Below are positions 48,054 through 58,980 of a stretch of 64,000 nt of DNA, in pieces. Location of the stretch: NCBI GenBank assembly GCA_022453515.1, contig JAJNNY010000015.1, positions 62,001-126,000 of the forward strand, in the 5' to 3' direction. Under the pieces are notes generated by a model that was not told the DNA's origin, made no database searches, and saw nothing but the letters and a program-made list of their open reading frames with translations. Source of the DNA: Astrocystis sublimbata (taxonomy: Eukaryota; Ascomycota; Sordariomycetes; Xylariales; Xylariaceae). How positions within the stretch are numbered: position 1 is the stretch's first letter; each line of letters opens with the position of its first letter. The position numbers and the translations under genes are program-made.

Positions 48054-48896
48054 AGTGAGACTTTCGCGATGATGACCTTCGCGATGACCAGTCAGATAAC
48101 AGAAAATAGACAACTGATTGGGTTTATAGCCGGATGCTGAAGAGGTGTTGCAATGATGTCTCAATCATCGTCGGGGGGCAGTAATGTATATAGCCAGTCC
48201 GAGGAAGGGGATAGATAAATGTGACGATGTCTCTATTGTTGAAGTTCGTGGGCCGATTACGTACGATAAAGTGAAAATAGTCAAACTTGAAACAAGAGGA
48301 TTAAAAATAGATATCACCTCATTATGTTGATCAACATTGTTGATATGTGCCAACTGGATACAAATCGCATGGAACAGGCTGCTCTTCAGGGTGCAGGGAT
48401 GGAAACTATGACGTCTTCTCATGTAAGATCTGATCATAAGTTTTAACATGAGGGCTGGAATACCTAAATGCGAATTACCAAATTATCTCTTCAGTTGCCA
48501 AGACCATGGGATTTGTGGGTTTGGGATTCGGCACATGGCATGTTCATGCCCATGCCGCATGCGCCGCACGACCAGGGTGGCTAGCTGATACAGATCATCC
48601 ACCGATCCTCGACATTTACAACTCCACTCATGACTAACTAACTACTTTGGTCGACCTATTTTTGTCCATCGAACATGGATTGCCGGTTCATAAAGACGTG
48701 GATGGGATTTTGGGCTGCAAGTTGTGTCTTGAGAGAATCACGGGCAGCCGCTTTAAACCCCTTAAGCCCCTTCCAACAGCTCACTTTTCAAGTCTTGCAT
48801 CGTTGAGAAATTCAAACTCATCACATCGAACCAGTTTATTGGTTATACGATAGTTATTGCCTGATTAAACGAACTCTATCCACCTACTTTCCCAAC
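48054..48896. promoter_or_regulatory. Divergent promoter interval
   Basis: Lies between two divergently transcribed genes for secreted proteins (minus start 48053, plus start 48897). No TATA box close to consensus was found. Nothing else was recognised. Confidence 0.45.
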
Positions 48897-49728
48897 ATGG
48901 TTTCCGGTGTCAAGCTTTGGACGTCTTTGACGTTTTTGGCCTCTTTTGCATCCGCCTTTCCCCTAGATCAAGGCGTCGCTGTCGCAGCCTTGAACAAGCG
49001 CGACTCGAGTATGCTTGTCGGTTATCGAGGAGTCAGCGCAGTTAGTCACTGGAATCTCCCCTTTCCAATCGATCTCACTGAAATTCCCCCTTTCCAATCG
49101 ATCTCACTGAAATCCCCCCTTTCCAATCGATCTCTTTCACTGACATGCACTTTTCAGGGCGAGGCAAAGATTTACCGGGACGCTGGAAACTTCCTGACTT
49201 ATGATACGAAAGGGGGGCCCTCACATCGGATTGATCAATTGGGCCCTGGCGCATACATAAGTCCATCGCCGGGAGAGTGGCCTGCTCCCTGGGTCTGTGC
49301 TGTTCAAGCCGTATCAGCGGACAAGTTCAATATATTGAACAAGGCGTGGGTTCCCGAGACAGCGGACGACGGCTGCACGCCTCTATGGGATAACAAAGGA
49401 GGTAAGTTGATCTCACATGAGGTTCTCGGTTGTGACGATATCATGCTGACATGTCCATTCAGCAAGCAATAGGGGGGAGTACCTCAAATCTCGAGGTGGT
49501 AGCGGTTTCACTACGGACAACACCCTCCTGTTCAGCACGATCGCTCGAGTTGATCCGGGCAAGTTGCAACTTTTGATCCCAGCGAAACTCATTCAAAAGG
49601 GTGATCTCAAGTTCTCGGTGAACTGTGCGGATGTCAATGACGAGGCGGCATACAACGCGATTACATCTCTTGGCAGTGTTGATTGGTACAGCTGGAACAA
49701 CGTGAAGGGCGAACCTCAACAGATTTGA
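48897..49728 (+). CDS. Small secreted protein, possibly ADP-ribosyltransferase-like
   Basis: Three exons (48897-49040, 49158-49401, 49463-49728) give 217 residues. A signal peptide (to about residue 20) is followed by a short propeptide-like region with a KR dibasic site. The mature part begins with LVGYRGVS, then GNFLTYDTKG and QLGPGAYISPSPGEW, and ends in WYSWNN. The opening YRG strand and spacing recall secreted fungal proteins annotated as enterotoxin-like or mono-ADP-ribosyltransferases, but the catalytic Glu motif was not identified with confidence, so the activity is only a suggestion. Intron 1 carries a 29-bp minisatellite that is translatable and would add a false segment if retained. 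Weak donor GTTAGT at 49041. Confidence 0.68.
49061..49140 (+). repeat. 29-bp tandem repeat inside an intron
   Basis: Nearly three copies of a 29-base unit (starting CTTTCCAATCGATCTCACTG) begin at 49061, 49090 and 49119, inside intron 1 of the secreted-protein gene. Copies 1 and 2 are almost identical, pointing to recent expansion. Confidence 0.93.
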
Positions 49729-50928
49729 AGTATGTTTGAATAGTAGTTCGCTTAGTTATAGAATAACTGTCATATAACCAATTAAATAACTGTCATATAA
49801 CCAATTAAATAACTGTTATATAACCAATTAAATAACTGTTATATAACCAATAAACAGCTCGGCGCCCATATACCTAGTATTTAGGTAACAAGAACATTAT
49901 ACTCGTATACCAAACTATTAGACACATATACTAAAGATATAAAGCACTATATTCAGTCCTGTTCTCTAATACTATGCATCTTATCCCTCGCAACAACATG
50001 TCAATCAAACAATGATTTCACAACTATTGCGATTGATTCAAATGCATGGATACTGGTATAAGCTATTCAGATAAGCTAAAATTAGTAGTGTTGTGGCTCA
50101 TCAAGTAAAGCTTGTTTCCTTGCCTTGTATATGCGATACCGAGTGGCATTGTCTATTACATAATGTGGTGATATTTCAGCTTGCAAGGGAATGATGATGA
50201 CAACTTCGCTATCGTATTGAGTCCCTGCAGAACCCGTCAGACAGGTACAGATTAAAACCGACGCAGTAATGCTAGGCAAAACGTGGCATGATTATGGGTC
50301 ATAAGGCATAGGGCAGGGGGCCTGTCTACAGGGATTGCAGCCTTACATACAGCTCTAGTGGGGAGTGCCAGTGGGTTCTGTAATACCTAGGTAGGCGCTA
50401 TAAGATCCACGCCGCATGCGCCGCTGCTGCAGTGGATTTTCTGCTTTTTACCAACAACTTGTTGGTTTCAAGCTATTATTAAACTGTACACTAACTACAC
50501 CCAGTCGAGTAGTCAAGGTGAAGCCTTTCTCGCCTGTCAACCGAATATGCGAATTTGCGGACATGGTTGTTCCTGAAAGCCGGAACCGATGCGATTGATC
50601 TGCACAGATTGAAGGAAAGTGAAGACGAGCTTTGACGTCAGACAAGAATCCGCCCAGATTATCATGCATGTGCTTCCCTGAGGCGCAGCAAATCAGTAAA
50701 CTCATTTACTCGTGTTCGTGCTGCCTGCCTGCATGACCTCACACACAACCTCATCCACCAATCCTACGCGGTTCTCGGCCACAATCCGCAAACCGCAACA
50801 CGTATGTCATAACACACTGATGCGAAAATCATACATGTTCTAAGTCTGAATTAGTCAACTGCTTGCGACTCATCTTATCTTCTACACAATCAAGACACAA
50901 TCCTAGGTGGTGTTTCTAATCTGCAAGT
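49729..50928. other. Intergenic, 1.2 kb, with a tandem repeat
   Basis: Apart from the 23-bp tandem repeat at 49762-49853, it contains only AT-rich sequence and the promoter of the gene starting at 50929. The small frame at 50082-50279 is unsupported. Confidence 0.45.
49762..49853 (+). repeat. 23-bp tandem repeat, four units
   Basis: Four head-to-tail copies of AATAACTGTCATATAACC plus five more bases, 34 bases after the stop codon of the secreted-protein gene. Units 1-2 have C and units 3-4 have T at position 10, so the array grew by duplication of each type. Probably within the 3' untranslated region. Confidence 0.95.
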
Positions 50929-51632
50929 ATGACTACTAATGCGCTCTCCTTTATCCTCTCTCTGGAAGAAGAATGGCACTTTGATGCCGATGGCAAATCT
51001 ATCCGATTTAACGAGGATGGCACCGGCGAGGTATGTGCATCACACCACTCGCCCAATCCAACCTACATCAGTTCACTAATGCTCAACAGCTGGAATGTCG
51101 GTGCAACCTGAATTACTGGATTCTTGCCGAGTTTGAGTGGAAAGACCATCCATCTCCGGGTTCCGCAGTCACCCAATCCGATGCACCGACCAAAAATGCC
51201 ATCAACCAGCCTAAGCTACTTCGCCAAGATGACATAGAGATCACGCTCACCAAGAGAATACCCAAGAGCGCCCGTCGCTGGGCGGAAGCGAACCCCTCCG
51301 GAGCGGAAAGCATGAACAAGAACTTGACAGACGGCGCGTATCGGCCCAAGACATACACAGTACGCCTCGAGAGGGGCAACTTCATACAGCCCGCCTACAT
51401 TGGATCTCAAAATAAAGACATGCCGAGATACGAGCTTCGCTTGTTGTTCGACAAGTCGCCATACCCGCCCCGCTCCGAGTGGAAAGATCCCGAGGGAGCG
51501 TCTGACGAGGGCCAGTTTTGGGATATCGTTGAGTTCGTCGGCTGTCCTGCCAAGGACGCGGACGCGGCCAAGCGATCAGCCCCCATGAATGACCCCTCCG
51601 TGTCGAGCTGGAATAGTTGCGTCATTTCGTGA
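50929..51632 (+). CDS. Hypothetical protein, 214 aa
   Basis: Exons 50929-51030 and 51090-51632 join across a 59-base intron (GTATGT ... CAACAG), restoring ...DGTGELECRCNLNYWILAEFEWK. The protein is soluble, without signal peptide. The N-terminal WHFDADGKSIRFNEDGTGE pattern followed by a beta-rich core (ILAEFEWK, IEITLTKR, YTVRLERGNF) and FDKSPYPPRSEWKDP is seen in many uncharacterised ascomycete proteins that I recognise only by pattern. No enzymatic motif. It converges on the aldehyde dehydrogenase relic at 51718. Confidence 0.75.
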
Positions 51633-51717
51633 TTGGCAGCATCTGGGTGTACCGGTACGATTCCGGAGCGACGAGGGGTAAAGCCGAGTCAAAGTCCTGA
51701 ATGGCATTTGACTCGCA

Positions 51718-52042
51718 TCAACTACATCTAATGATTGAGAAATCCTCACGTGCGAATTCATGGTAACGATTACGGAAATGAGGGTATCGTGGGAATGATG
51801 GCGATGCAGATATGACGGACGCGCCTAGGCCATACTGCGTGTTGTTGGCTCTTGCTATCACATCCGTCTCATCCGACCATTTCATCAATGGCAGTATAGG
51901 GCCTAAATCATGTACGTTAGGTAGCTTTCGAAACAACTATCTCAAAGAAATTGTGTAATGAAATACAGACCGAATGACTCCTCAGTCACGACCATAGTCT
52001 TCTCTGATGGATTGTCTACAATAACAGGAGCAACAAAGAAAT
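51718..52042 (-). pseudogene. Aldehyde dehydrogenase C-terminal relic
   Basis: Two pieces of the family's late catalytic domain are readable: 52040-51970 (FFVAPVIVDNPSEKTMVVTEESFG) and, after an intron-like 70 bases ending GATTTAG, 51903-51800 (GPILPLMKWSDETDVIARAN, then YGLGASV). The EESFGPILP junction is the conserved EExFGP motif. Nothing upstream (NAD fold, catalytic Cys/Glu) is present: the fragment begins directly beside the stop codon of the ankyrin-CorA gene. Downstream of GLGASV the sequence no longer matches. It is a truncated relic of about 60 codons. Confidence 0.75.
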
Positions 52043-55000
52043 TTAGAGGCTGGTCTTAGGTTCTGCCACCCCTTTCTCGGCATCGTTGTCTCCCTGTAGA
52101 GCGCCGAACATGAGCCTTCTCCTCAAGCTTCTGCCAGACCTGGTCCCCGATTCATCTTTTAGCCGCTGTTCCTCTGCCCCCGTTTCCGTAATTTGCTCCA
52201 TTGAGCTTTTCCAGTCAGCCCAAAATTTGCGTTTTTCCTTGGCCTCTTTTTCCTTGCTCTCAGCTTTCCTACTCTCCTCCTCCGCGAGAATAGCATTAGC
52301 TTTTCGTGAAATATATTCTCGCAGCCCCTTCCTCCCCCAGACATGAAGGCCTGCAAAGCGTAGTCCAGCCCACATGGCCAACATTGTTACAAAGATTGAG
52401 ACGAGCTCAGCAACCGCTACGACTGTTAGCATCGGGCGAAACAGTTCGATACACAGACAGGTAGCTTACCACTCCATTTTCCAATGTAATTAGTTGAGTA
52501 AACGCCGTCGGGCTGATTCCCTTCCTTGCCTTCATTGAATCGATCAATTGGAAATGCGAAAAGGGCCATTACGAACGCTAAGGGAGCGAATATAACCGTG
52601 ATGATGGTGAAGCCAAAGACTGTCGCGCTCAGGACTGCTGTCGAATGGGCTTCTCTGATGGTGGCGTGCTTTTGCTTCAGGTCTAGCATAGTAGTAATGT
52701 TCTTTTCGACTCTTTCGGCGTCCTGTTGAAGTTTCCTGATTCGTCGTTTGTACTTGTCAAACTTGGCTTGAGTTTCCCATATCTCCTTCCGCTGGTCCTC
52801 CAAGTCTAGATCTGCCTCATTCAGGTTATCCTCGGTATTTCGGTGAAGACCTTTTTGTTGATCTGATCCCGTATCTTGCCATACCAAGCTCACAAACTTA
52901 TTCCATACCTCCTCTTGCTCTGTAAGCACTGACTCGATCATTGAGACTTCCTCACGAAGATCGCTGATTTGGTGAAAAAGGTCCTTTTCCTTGTCCAGAT
53001 CAATGTCCTCGACGCGTGCGCTCTTCGTGTACATTTTCACCTCTTCAGAGATATAAATCAAAGCGTTCTCGTAGGTTCTAAGGAGTGAACCATCCGCCCC
53101 TCTTGTAGGGTTGTCCAAACTCGTCACGATAAAACTTAGATTAGTGGTGATCCGCCAATTTGGATCATAGTTGGGATCCAAGGGATTAAACCATCGTGTG
53201 TCCGGCACTCCAGTCATAATTACGGCTTTGCCGAACTTCCAAACCCAAGCTTGACGAACCAGAACCACATTCGTCGGATTAGCAATTGTGGTAGAGCTTT
53301 CATCAGGCTGAGGCTTCCTTGATATTCTGTCAACAAAGAATTGACCGGACTCCCTCATTTTCGCCCTTATAAGTATCCATAGTTCGCCTAATAATTTTTT
53401 GTGCCTTTGTTTACTGCCCTGAGATGGTGTAGTATCTTGCCACTCTTCATGCTGTCTTACGTCTTGATCCCTGGTGCTGGAGTTGAGAATATCATTGAGC
53501 CTTCTCGCTTCGTATCGCCCTAGTACTTGATCCCTATTCCTCGTGTCGAGGATATCTTTCGACAGAGACGGATTACAATACTCGTCCAATGTGACCGGCA
53601 TATGTCGCTCAAGAAATTTGTGGTGATTACTGACGTGGTTCTTGAGGTATTTCGTCTCCTGATTGTACGTGTCGTCTCGTCGCTGAATGCTTTCCCATTT
53701 GTCAACGTCGATATAAGGCATCTAGAGGTAATTTAAGTTGTTCGCTCAGATAGACAGATAACATGCTTGACCCACGACAAGCGAAATGAATTCAAATTCA
53801 TTATCATTGAACAGTTTTGCGCTGCGAACGACGCAGGATGGTTCTCTCGACCTCATATACAGACATCGTGCTTCCTTGTTTTCGTTGAACTCTTTCCGAA
53901 TTTGTTGAAGGACAGTCTATAAGATTTCGATCAAGTCAACATTCTCAGAATAAGGCCTGAGCAATTCCCGGGAATTGTCTACTAACGAGCGATACAAGTG
54001 GCAGGCAATCCGAGGTAGACAAACCTGGCAAAGCGTCAATAGACTTGAACAATAATTCATGTTCTGCGACTGCGGCCACTTACATGGACTCTGGCCATCT
54101 GTGCATTCTCGATGTTAGAAATTTGTATGTTCATTCCAAAGTGACGATGTGTGCTCTTACACTGGTAGCTTCTATTGGCTCCCAAGGCACCCCCCCGTCA
54201 AGACGCCGAAATCTCGTGCGCATGTTAGAAAAAGATGTGACTCTGTCAGTCATTTGGGCTTTGTTGTTTATGAAAATTGATTGTTTTTTCGCTTCCGCCG
54301 ATTTTACCATCTTCCCTTCTGGAGTTAAACTTTGGCCCCTCCATTGCGGCGATGTCTTGTGAATGAATTCTGGGTCCATATTATCGTTGTCGAACAGAAG
54401 TAAAGTGGCAATGAATTTCCAACACTTTCCGTTCTCGAAGGGAGTGCATACAGTATCCCATGCAGTCTCACCATTGCCATTTTGAACTTTCAGGTCCGCG
54501 CCATTTTTCAACAGAATTGCAGCAAGATCTGGGGCGTCAAAAAATGCTGCTATATGAAGATGTGTCTTGTGGTAAACTCCATTTATGTTGATATAATCAT
54601 GGATATTGTTGGACCGGGCAAGGAGTTTTTCCACTCGATCTAGATCATGGTCTGCAGTAGCTGCCAAAACTGCGCAATGGAGGGCGTTATTACCATCGCT
54701 CGTCTTGGCCTTAAGATAGTCCTCTGAGTCTCCGGCTTTGTCGATGAGGTAGTCCAAGATCTCAGGTGTCCCAAACTCAGCTGCGTAATGGAGGGCGGTC
54801 CAACCTCTCTCATCTTGCTTGGTGACAAAGCTGTCCATATCTTTGTCCAGAATGGATTGTACGAGTTGACGAATGCAATCGAATTGAGTCTTCTTATCCA
54901 TAGAAGCTCTATTAGAAGCCAACAGATGAAGAACAGTTTTGCGGTTATCAGAACCCTCTGCGGCGAAGAACTTGAAATCTTTCGGGGCGTGTTCAATCAA

Positions 55001-55324
55001 CTGAGGCAAGAATTGAATAAGAGTGAAGTGGCGTGCCGCATAATGGAGTCTGGTGTTAGCCCCACCCATCTCAGTGACGTAGGCATTCCTGTCTTTGACG
55101 GGAAACTTGGATAGCTCATCTAGCATCCGTTTAATTCTTGTAACATCACCGTCTCTCATTGCATCGATGAGGAAAGTTGGGCCAGGCGGCCATTCCTCGT
55201 TGCTTTGAGCTATGTTGGAGACGGGTGCTGCTCCCTCGGAGCCGATGGGGGAAACTGCGCCAAACATCAGAAATATTACAGTCATGCAGGGAGATAGAAT
55301 ATTACCCGAATTTGTTACAGACAT
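52043..55324 (-). CDS. Ankyrin-repeat protein with CorA-like membrane domain
   Basis: I read exons 55324-55306, 55254-54161, 54098-54084, 54024-53983, 53916-53776, 53721-52470 and 52422-52043, for about 980 residues. Residues about 55-320 hold ankyrin repeats (RGWTALHYAAEFGTPEILDYLI; NNALHCAVLAA; KTHLHIAAFFDAPDLAAILLKNGADL). A long middle part carries helical stretches. A coiled-coil segment precedes two membrane helices (about 799-829 and 855-880), as in CorA/Mg2+ transporter-like proteins of fungi. The GMN loop motif of true CorA channels is absent (AFPI at the equivalent site), so ion transport is doubtful. A 15-base micro-exon (54098-54084) is inferred. Intron 1 (51 bases) is in frame, so its removal rests on splice signals only. 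Confidence 0.78.
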
Positions 55325-56111
55325 TATCCTAGACTCTGAGCAGTATTGAGACTTTGACCCTCAATTGTGTATTCGTGAAGCTCGATTAGCCAGTATGAGA
55401 TTATAGCTTAACTGGAATGTGAAATGACCAAATCGTAGCTTGTAGCTTGAAAGCGAAGAACAGAAGTCAGAATGGAACAGAGCACTACGGATGACATCAT
55501 ATTTATCTATTGCATTCTAAAGCACTGCCTCCAGGAATCAATTGGAGGCCTGTGACATTACTAATGGTAGCATTCGCTTATTTCTCGCATACCTGAGTAA
55601 GTAGGTACCTACCTAGGTACCCAGGTAGACAAATCAGTAAATCTTCGAGATGCAAATTCACCCATGCAACAAAGCTGTACGTCGTATTGAAGAGATGGCC
55701 CCTCCAAATCAGCTCATTACTCATAATACTTCGAAAAAGCTTGCTACCTGATGTGTCAAACTCGGCAAAAGGCCACTTTGATCAGTGTTAAATGAACTTC
55801 CCCTCAATCTCCTTGCAGTTACTTAGATATACACATTGCATGTTCAATCGGTGTGGTTGGTTCGATATCCGTGGGAGCTATGCCGGGGCCTGGCTTGGCA
55901 TTTCTGATCGCACTTCACTGCTGCTGCAACTTGACATTTGCACGCCAGGGGTGGGTGGTAGTGAGCTTACGTTACGGCTGGCGATAAGGACCAAGTTAAG
56001 ACGGCGCCGTTAGTTGTAGAAGGATTAACGGTATTCATAAGGCTCCACCTCTCCGCGACCCGAGGGCTCTGGTTAAAGGGCCTGATACATTCTCTACATT
56101 AAACCATTATA
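55325..56111. other. Intergenic with a weak relative of the 72-bp repeat
   Basis: Contains the promoter of the ankyrin-CorA gene. TAGGTACCTACCTAGGTACC-like sequence lies near 55600-55622. At about 55993-56060 a stretch with CCGTTAGTT...GATTAACGG arms and a following GGCTCCACCTCTCCGCGA segment resembles the repeats at 42925 and 43300. Confidence 0.5.
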
Positions 56112-57470
56112 TCAAACATATCCAGCAGCATCCGTTTGTCTAAACTCTTCGCCTGTGGGGTTGAAGTGCTTGTTGGGGACATTCTCAGACGACCCTTTGC
56201 TCTCAGCATCGATACTCGGCTGACTTTTCCTCGTCCGAAGCGTTCGCAGGCTTGACATGCTGGAGCTCGCGATACCTTCCACGAACCCTATCAATGGTTT
56301 CCACGACGATCCTTTGCTGAATATCCACAAAGTTGGCAAGGAAGCTACAAAAATGGCAATGCCACTTTCAACCATGCCCCAGTAGATGAAAGATGTTACA
56401 AGAACTGCTGTCAAGTTAGCCACGCCGAGAATTTTACTTGATCAAAAGACGCACGAATAGGATCAACATCGTCAGTATAGCCAACGACTAGTATCTTTGA
56501 CGTTAGAACCAGCCGAGTCAAAGAGGCTGCGACCGTTCTGCTCAAGGTTAGCTGGTTGTGGATAGATCCACTGTCGCATTCAACACTGACATTGCCCCAA
56601 GTAGAAACACCGCAGTGATTGCAATCTTCTTTCCAAGAGTCAGGTTCAGACGCCAGACCTAAGAAACCCATGTTAGCTTCCGTATGCATCGCTAGGTGAC
56701 GTGCTTACCAATGGGGTTGGTATGACAACAATGGCAACATCTGCTATGGTATCTGTGATGGTAATAGCGAGGTTCGGATATGAGTCAGGTATGCAATGGT
56801 CGATGATCGCCCTAGCTGTCTTCCAAAGCGCCCAGAAGTCCAAACGGCACAAGAACAGGAAGACGAAGAAGAAACCCCACATCCACAAGAAGACAAACAC
56901 ACACATTCCCACAAGGATAATGTTCGTTTTGCTCAAAGGTTCAATGACGAAGATCCGTCGGTAAAACAACAGAAAGCTCAGCTTTGTGCACCCCAGAGCA
57001 AGTGGGAGCATCAGAGTATAAGCCCATTGGATCTATCACACTGTCAGCAAGAACCACGATAGTTCCCTAGGTGCTTCATAACGTACCGCTCCCTCAATGC
57101 TGAGTTGCTCCGACTCTGCAGCCAAGACGTCTTCGGGCGAATCTGGTGGCAACACATAAGGATATGCGAGTGCCTTCTTCGACACGCCATATGTCATTGC
57201 GATCCCAATCCCCAAAGTAAGAAGCTGCGACATTTGTCAGAACTAAGATGTTTTAGTAGGTCCATATACGCATATTGTGGAATGTACCGTTGCTGGAATC
57301 AAGAGCCAGTCGTCTGCTTTTATCGGTTGCCTTTGCTTTTTCCGTGCTGCAAACCTAAGCATAACAGAAACAATGTCTAGGAACGAGAGACCAATTCCGG
57401 CTGCGACAACATGGCTTGGGGTTTGGAAGTACCCATGATCGTAACCGCTATCGTAACTACCATCTGCCAT
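56112..57470 (-). CDS. Fungal rhodopsin-domain (PTH11-like) membrane protein
   Basis: Six exons (57470-57288, 57224-57087, 57032-56709, 56658-56591, 56537-56455, 56407-56112) join cleanly to 363 residues. Seven hydrophobic segments are visible, including VVAAGIGLSFLDIVSVMLRF at the start, MLPLALGCTKLSFLLFYRRIF, VGMCVFVFLWMWGFFFVFLFL, a DTIADVAIVVIPTPL block, and VTSFIYWGMVESGIAIFVASLPTL near the end. The K-LSFLLFYRRIF and IVxIPxPLVWRLNL-type text is characteristic of the fungal rhodopsin domain (formerly DUF3433-like, found in PTH11-related proteins and mycotoxin-cluster membrane proteins). The C-terminal tail (residues about 320-363) is hydrophilic and Ser-rich. Ligand and role are unknown. 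Confidence 0.87.
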
Positions 57471-58980
57471 TTTGTGTATTAAGTAAGTGCCGTCGCTTCG
57501 AGGATGCTTCTTCGCGAGATCGTAAGCTCGAGGATAGCTTGGAAAACAACCATAACATGTTGGGTCTTACAATACGGGTCGCAAGCGAGGCCTTGGTTCA
57601 ATTATATGCTGTTAGTTCAGGTCCGATTTGGTGTAACTCGTAGCTCGTCTAAAAACCCAAATGTTAGGCGCCTTGGGCGCCTCAGATCTACCTGCAGGTA
57701 ACAATATTGCTCACAAGAGGAGGTCGTATTGTGGATAATAAGTCATGCGAATAGGTGAATGAGCAAGAAGTGTTGGATTGATGTTGCAGATTAGTCGCAT
57801 GCATCCAACATGCTAATTGGATGTGGGCCTCTTGCCGCCTTGCACAATAAAACCTTGATGGAACCAACATTGATACATGGCATATATTTGTAGATGGAAG
57901 TTGACTGCAACTTGAACTCGTACATGGCTAACACTAATACCTAGCGACAACTCCGACTCTATGTGTACAATGATATATACTATCCGAGGCTTAACGCCAC
58001 AGAGAATTTGCATCTCCAAGATCATCTTAGTAAGAGTTGTGGTATCCCATAATCCAAATTAAGACTAACAATGCCAAGATCACTGCCTTGAGGCTTTGCG
58101 ACAAACCATCATGTGTTATGGGAAACACAGCTGTCTCCTTCTTCTACTGGTCGAGTCTGCATTCGAGACACCCCGCACCGCGTACGAATGCTCGTGGGGT
58201 TTGTGCCAAATGGGATTCAATTGAGACTTGGGCTTAGTCAAGAAGAGTTTCAGTCGATCCGGAATATAAGAGATCCTTTTGAACTTGATCTTAACATGAT
58301 CGCACCCAAGTTTGTATTATAGGCAGCTCGGAACGACTTATAAGGGATCGGTACTAGGCGTATGGCGGGGTAGCGGGGTAACAGTCCTTCTATAACATCT
58401 GAGCACTTGTAGGTTATAATGCTCCCACACTACTAATTTGATCATGAACGCGTTAATTTATGGTTAAGCCTCGAAAGATACCTAAGAATTGAACCAAGAT
58501 ATCGTGTACTATTTTCCACACTAGCGAAGATGTACAGCCTGGTCCGCAACATCAACCTCATGCCTACTGCCTTGGCAGCTGGTCCTTGCAGCTAACAACA
58601 TGTGCAGTTAAACACAGGTGGTTATTCCTCGAGATAGTGAGGTGCCATTGTTGCTACCTGGTAATTATGTCTTCTCTCTCGCTTGCAATCAATTGGTTCA
58701 AGATGCAAGGTACCTTCGCTGCATCTCCTAGTGTGTTATTACCCAATTTAGAGTCTCATGTCCGTTCCCAAATGGACGGGTAGATGCAGTGTGCACGAGA
58801 CAGCATACAGCAAGTTGAACTAACAATTATACATGCATTATGCCTTGACCAATATTTGACTTGTCAATCACCATACGTCGGATTTGAGTACCTATAGTAT
58901 TGCCTATAGTCTTCGATACCTGAAACTATCGATGTTCGTGAACCACTATATGCCTATTCAACAACACGTTTTCCCGCACA
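57471..58980. promoter_or_regulatory. Divergent interval, 1.5 kb, no gene recognised
   Basis: Promoters of the rhodopsin-domain gene (minus) and the FAD monooxygenase (plus) lie at its ends. Small frames at 57504-57701 and 58037-58322 show no resemblance to known proteins. No clear repeat. Confidence 0.45.

Noticed and set aside
49762..49853. CRISPR-like regular repeat
   Set aside because: The units are directly adjacent with no unique spacers, and the genome is eukaryotic; a plain tandem repeat.
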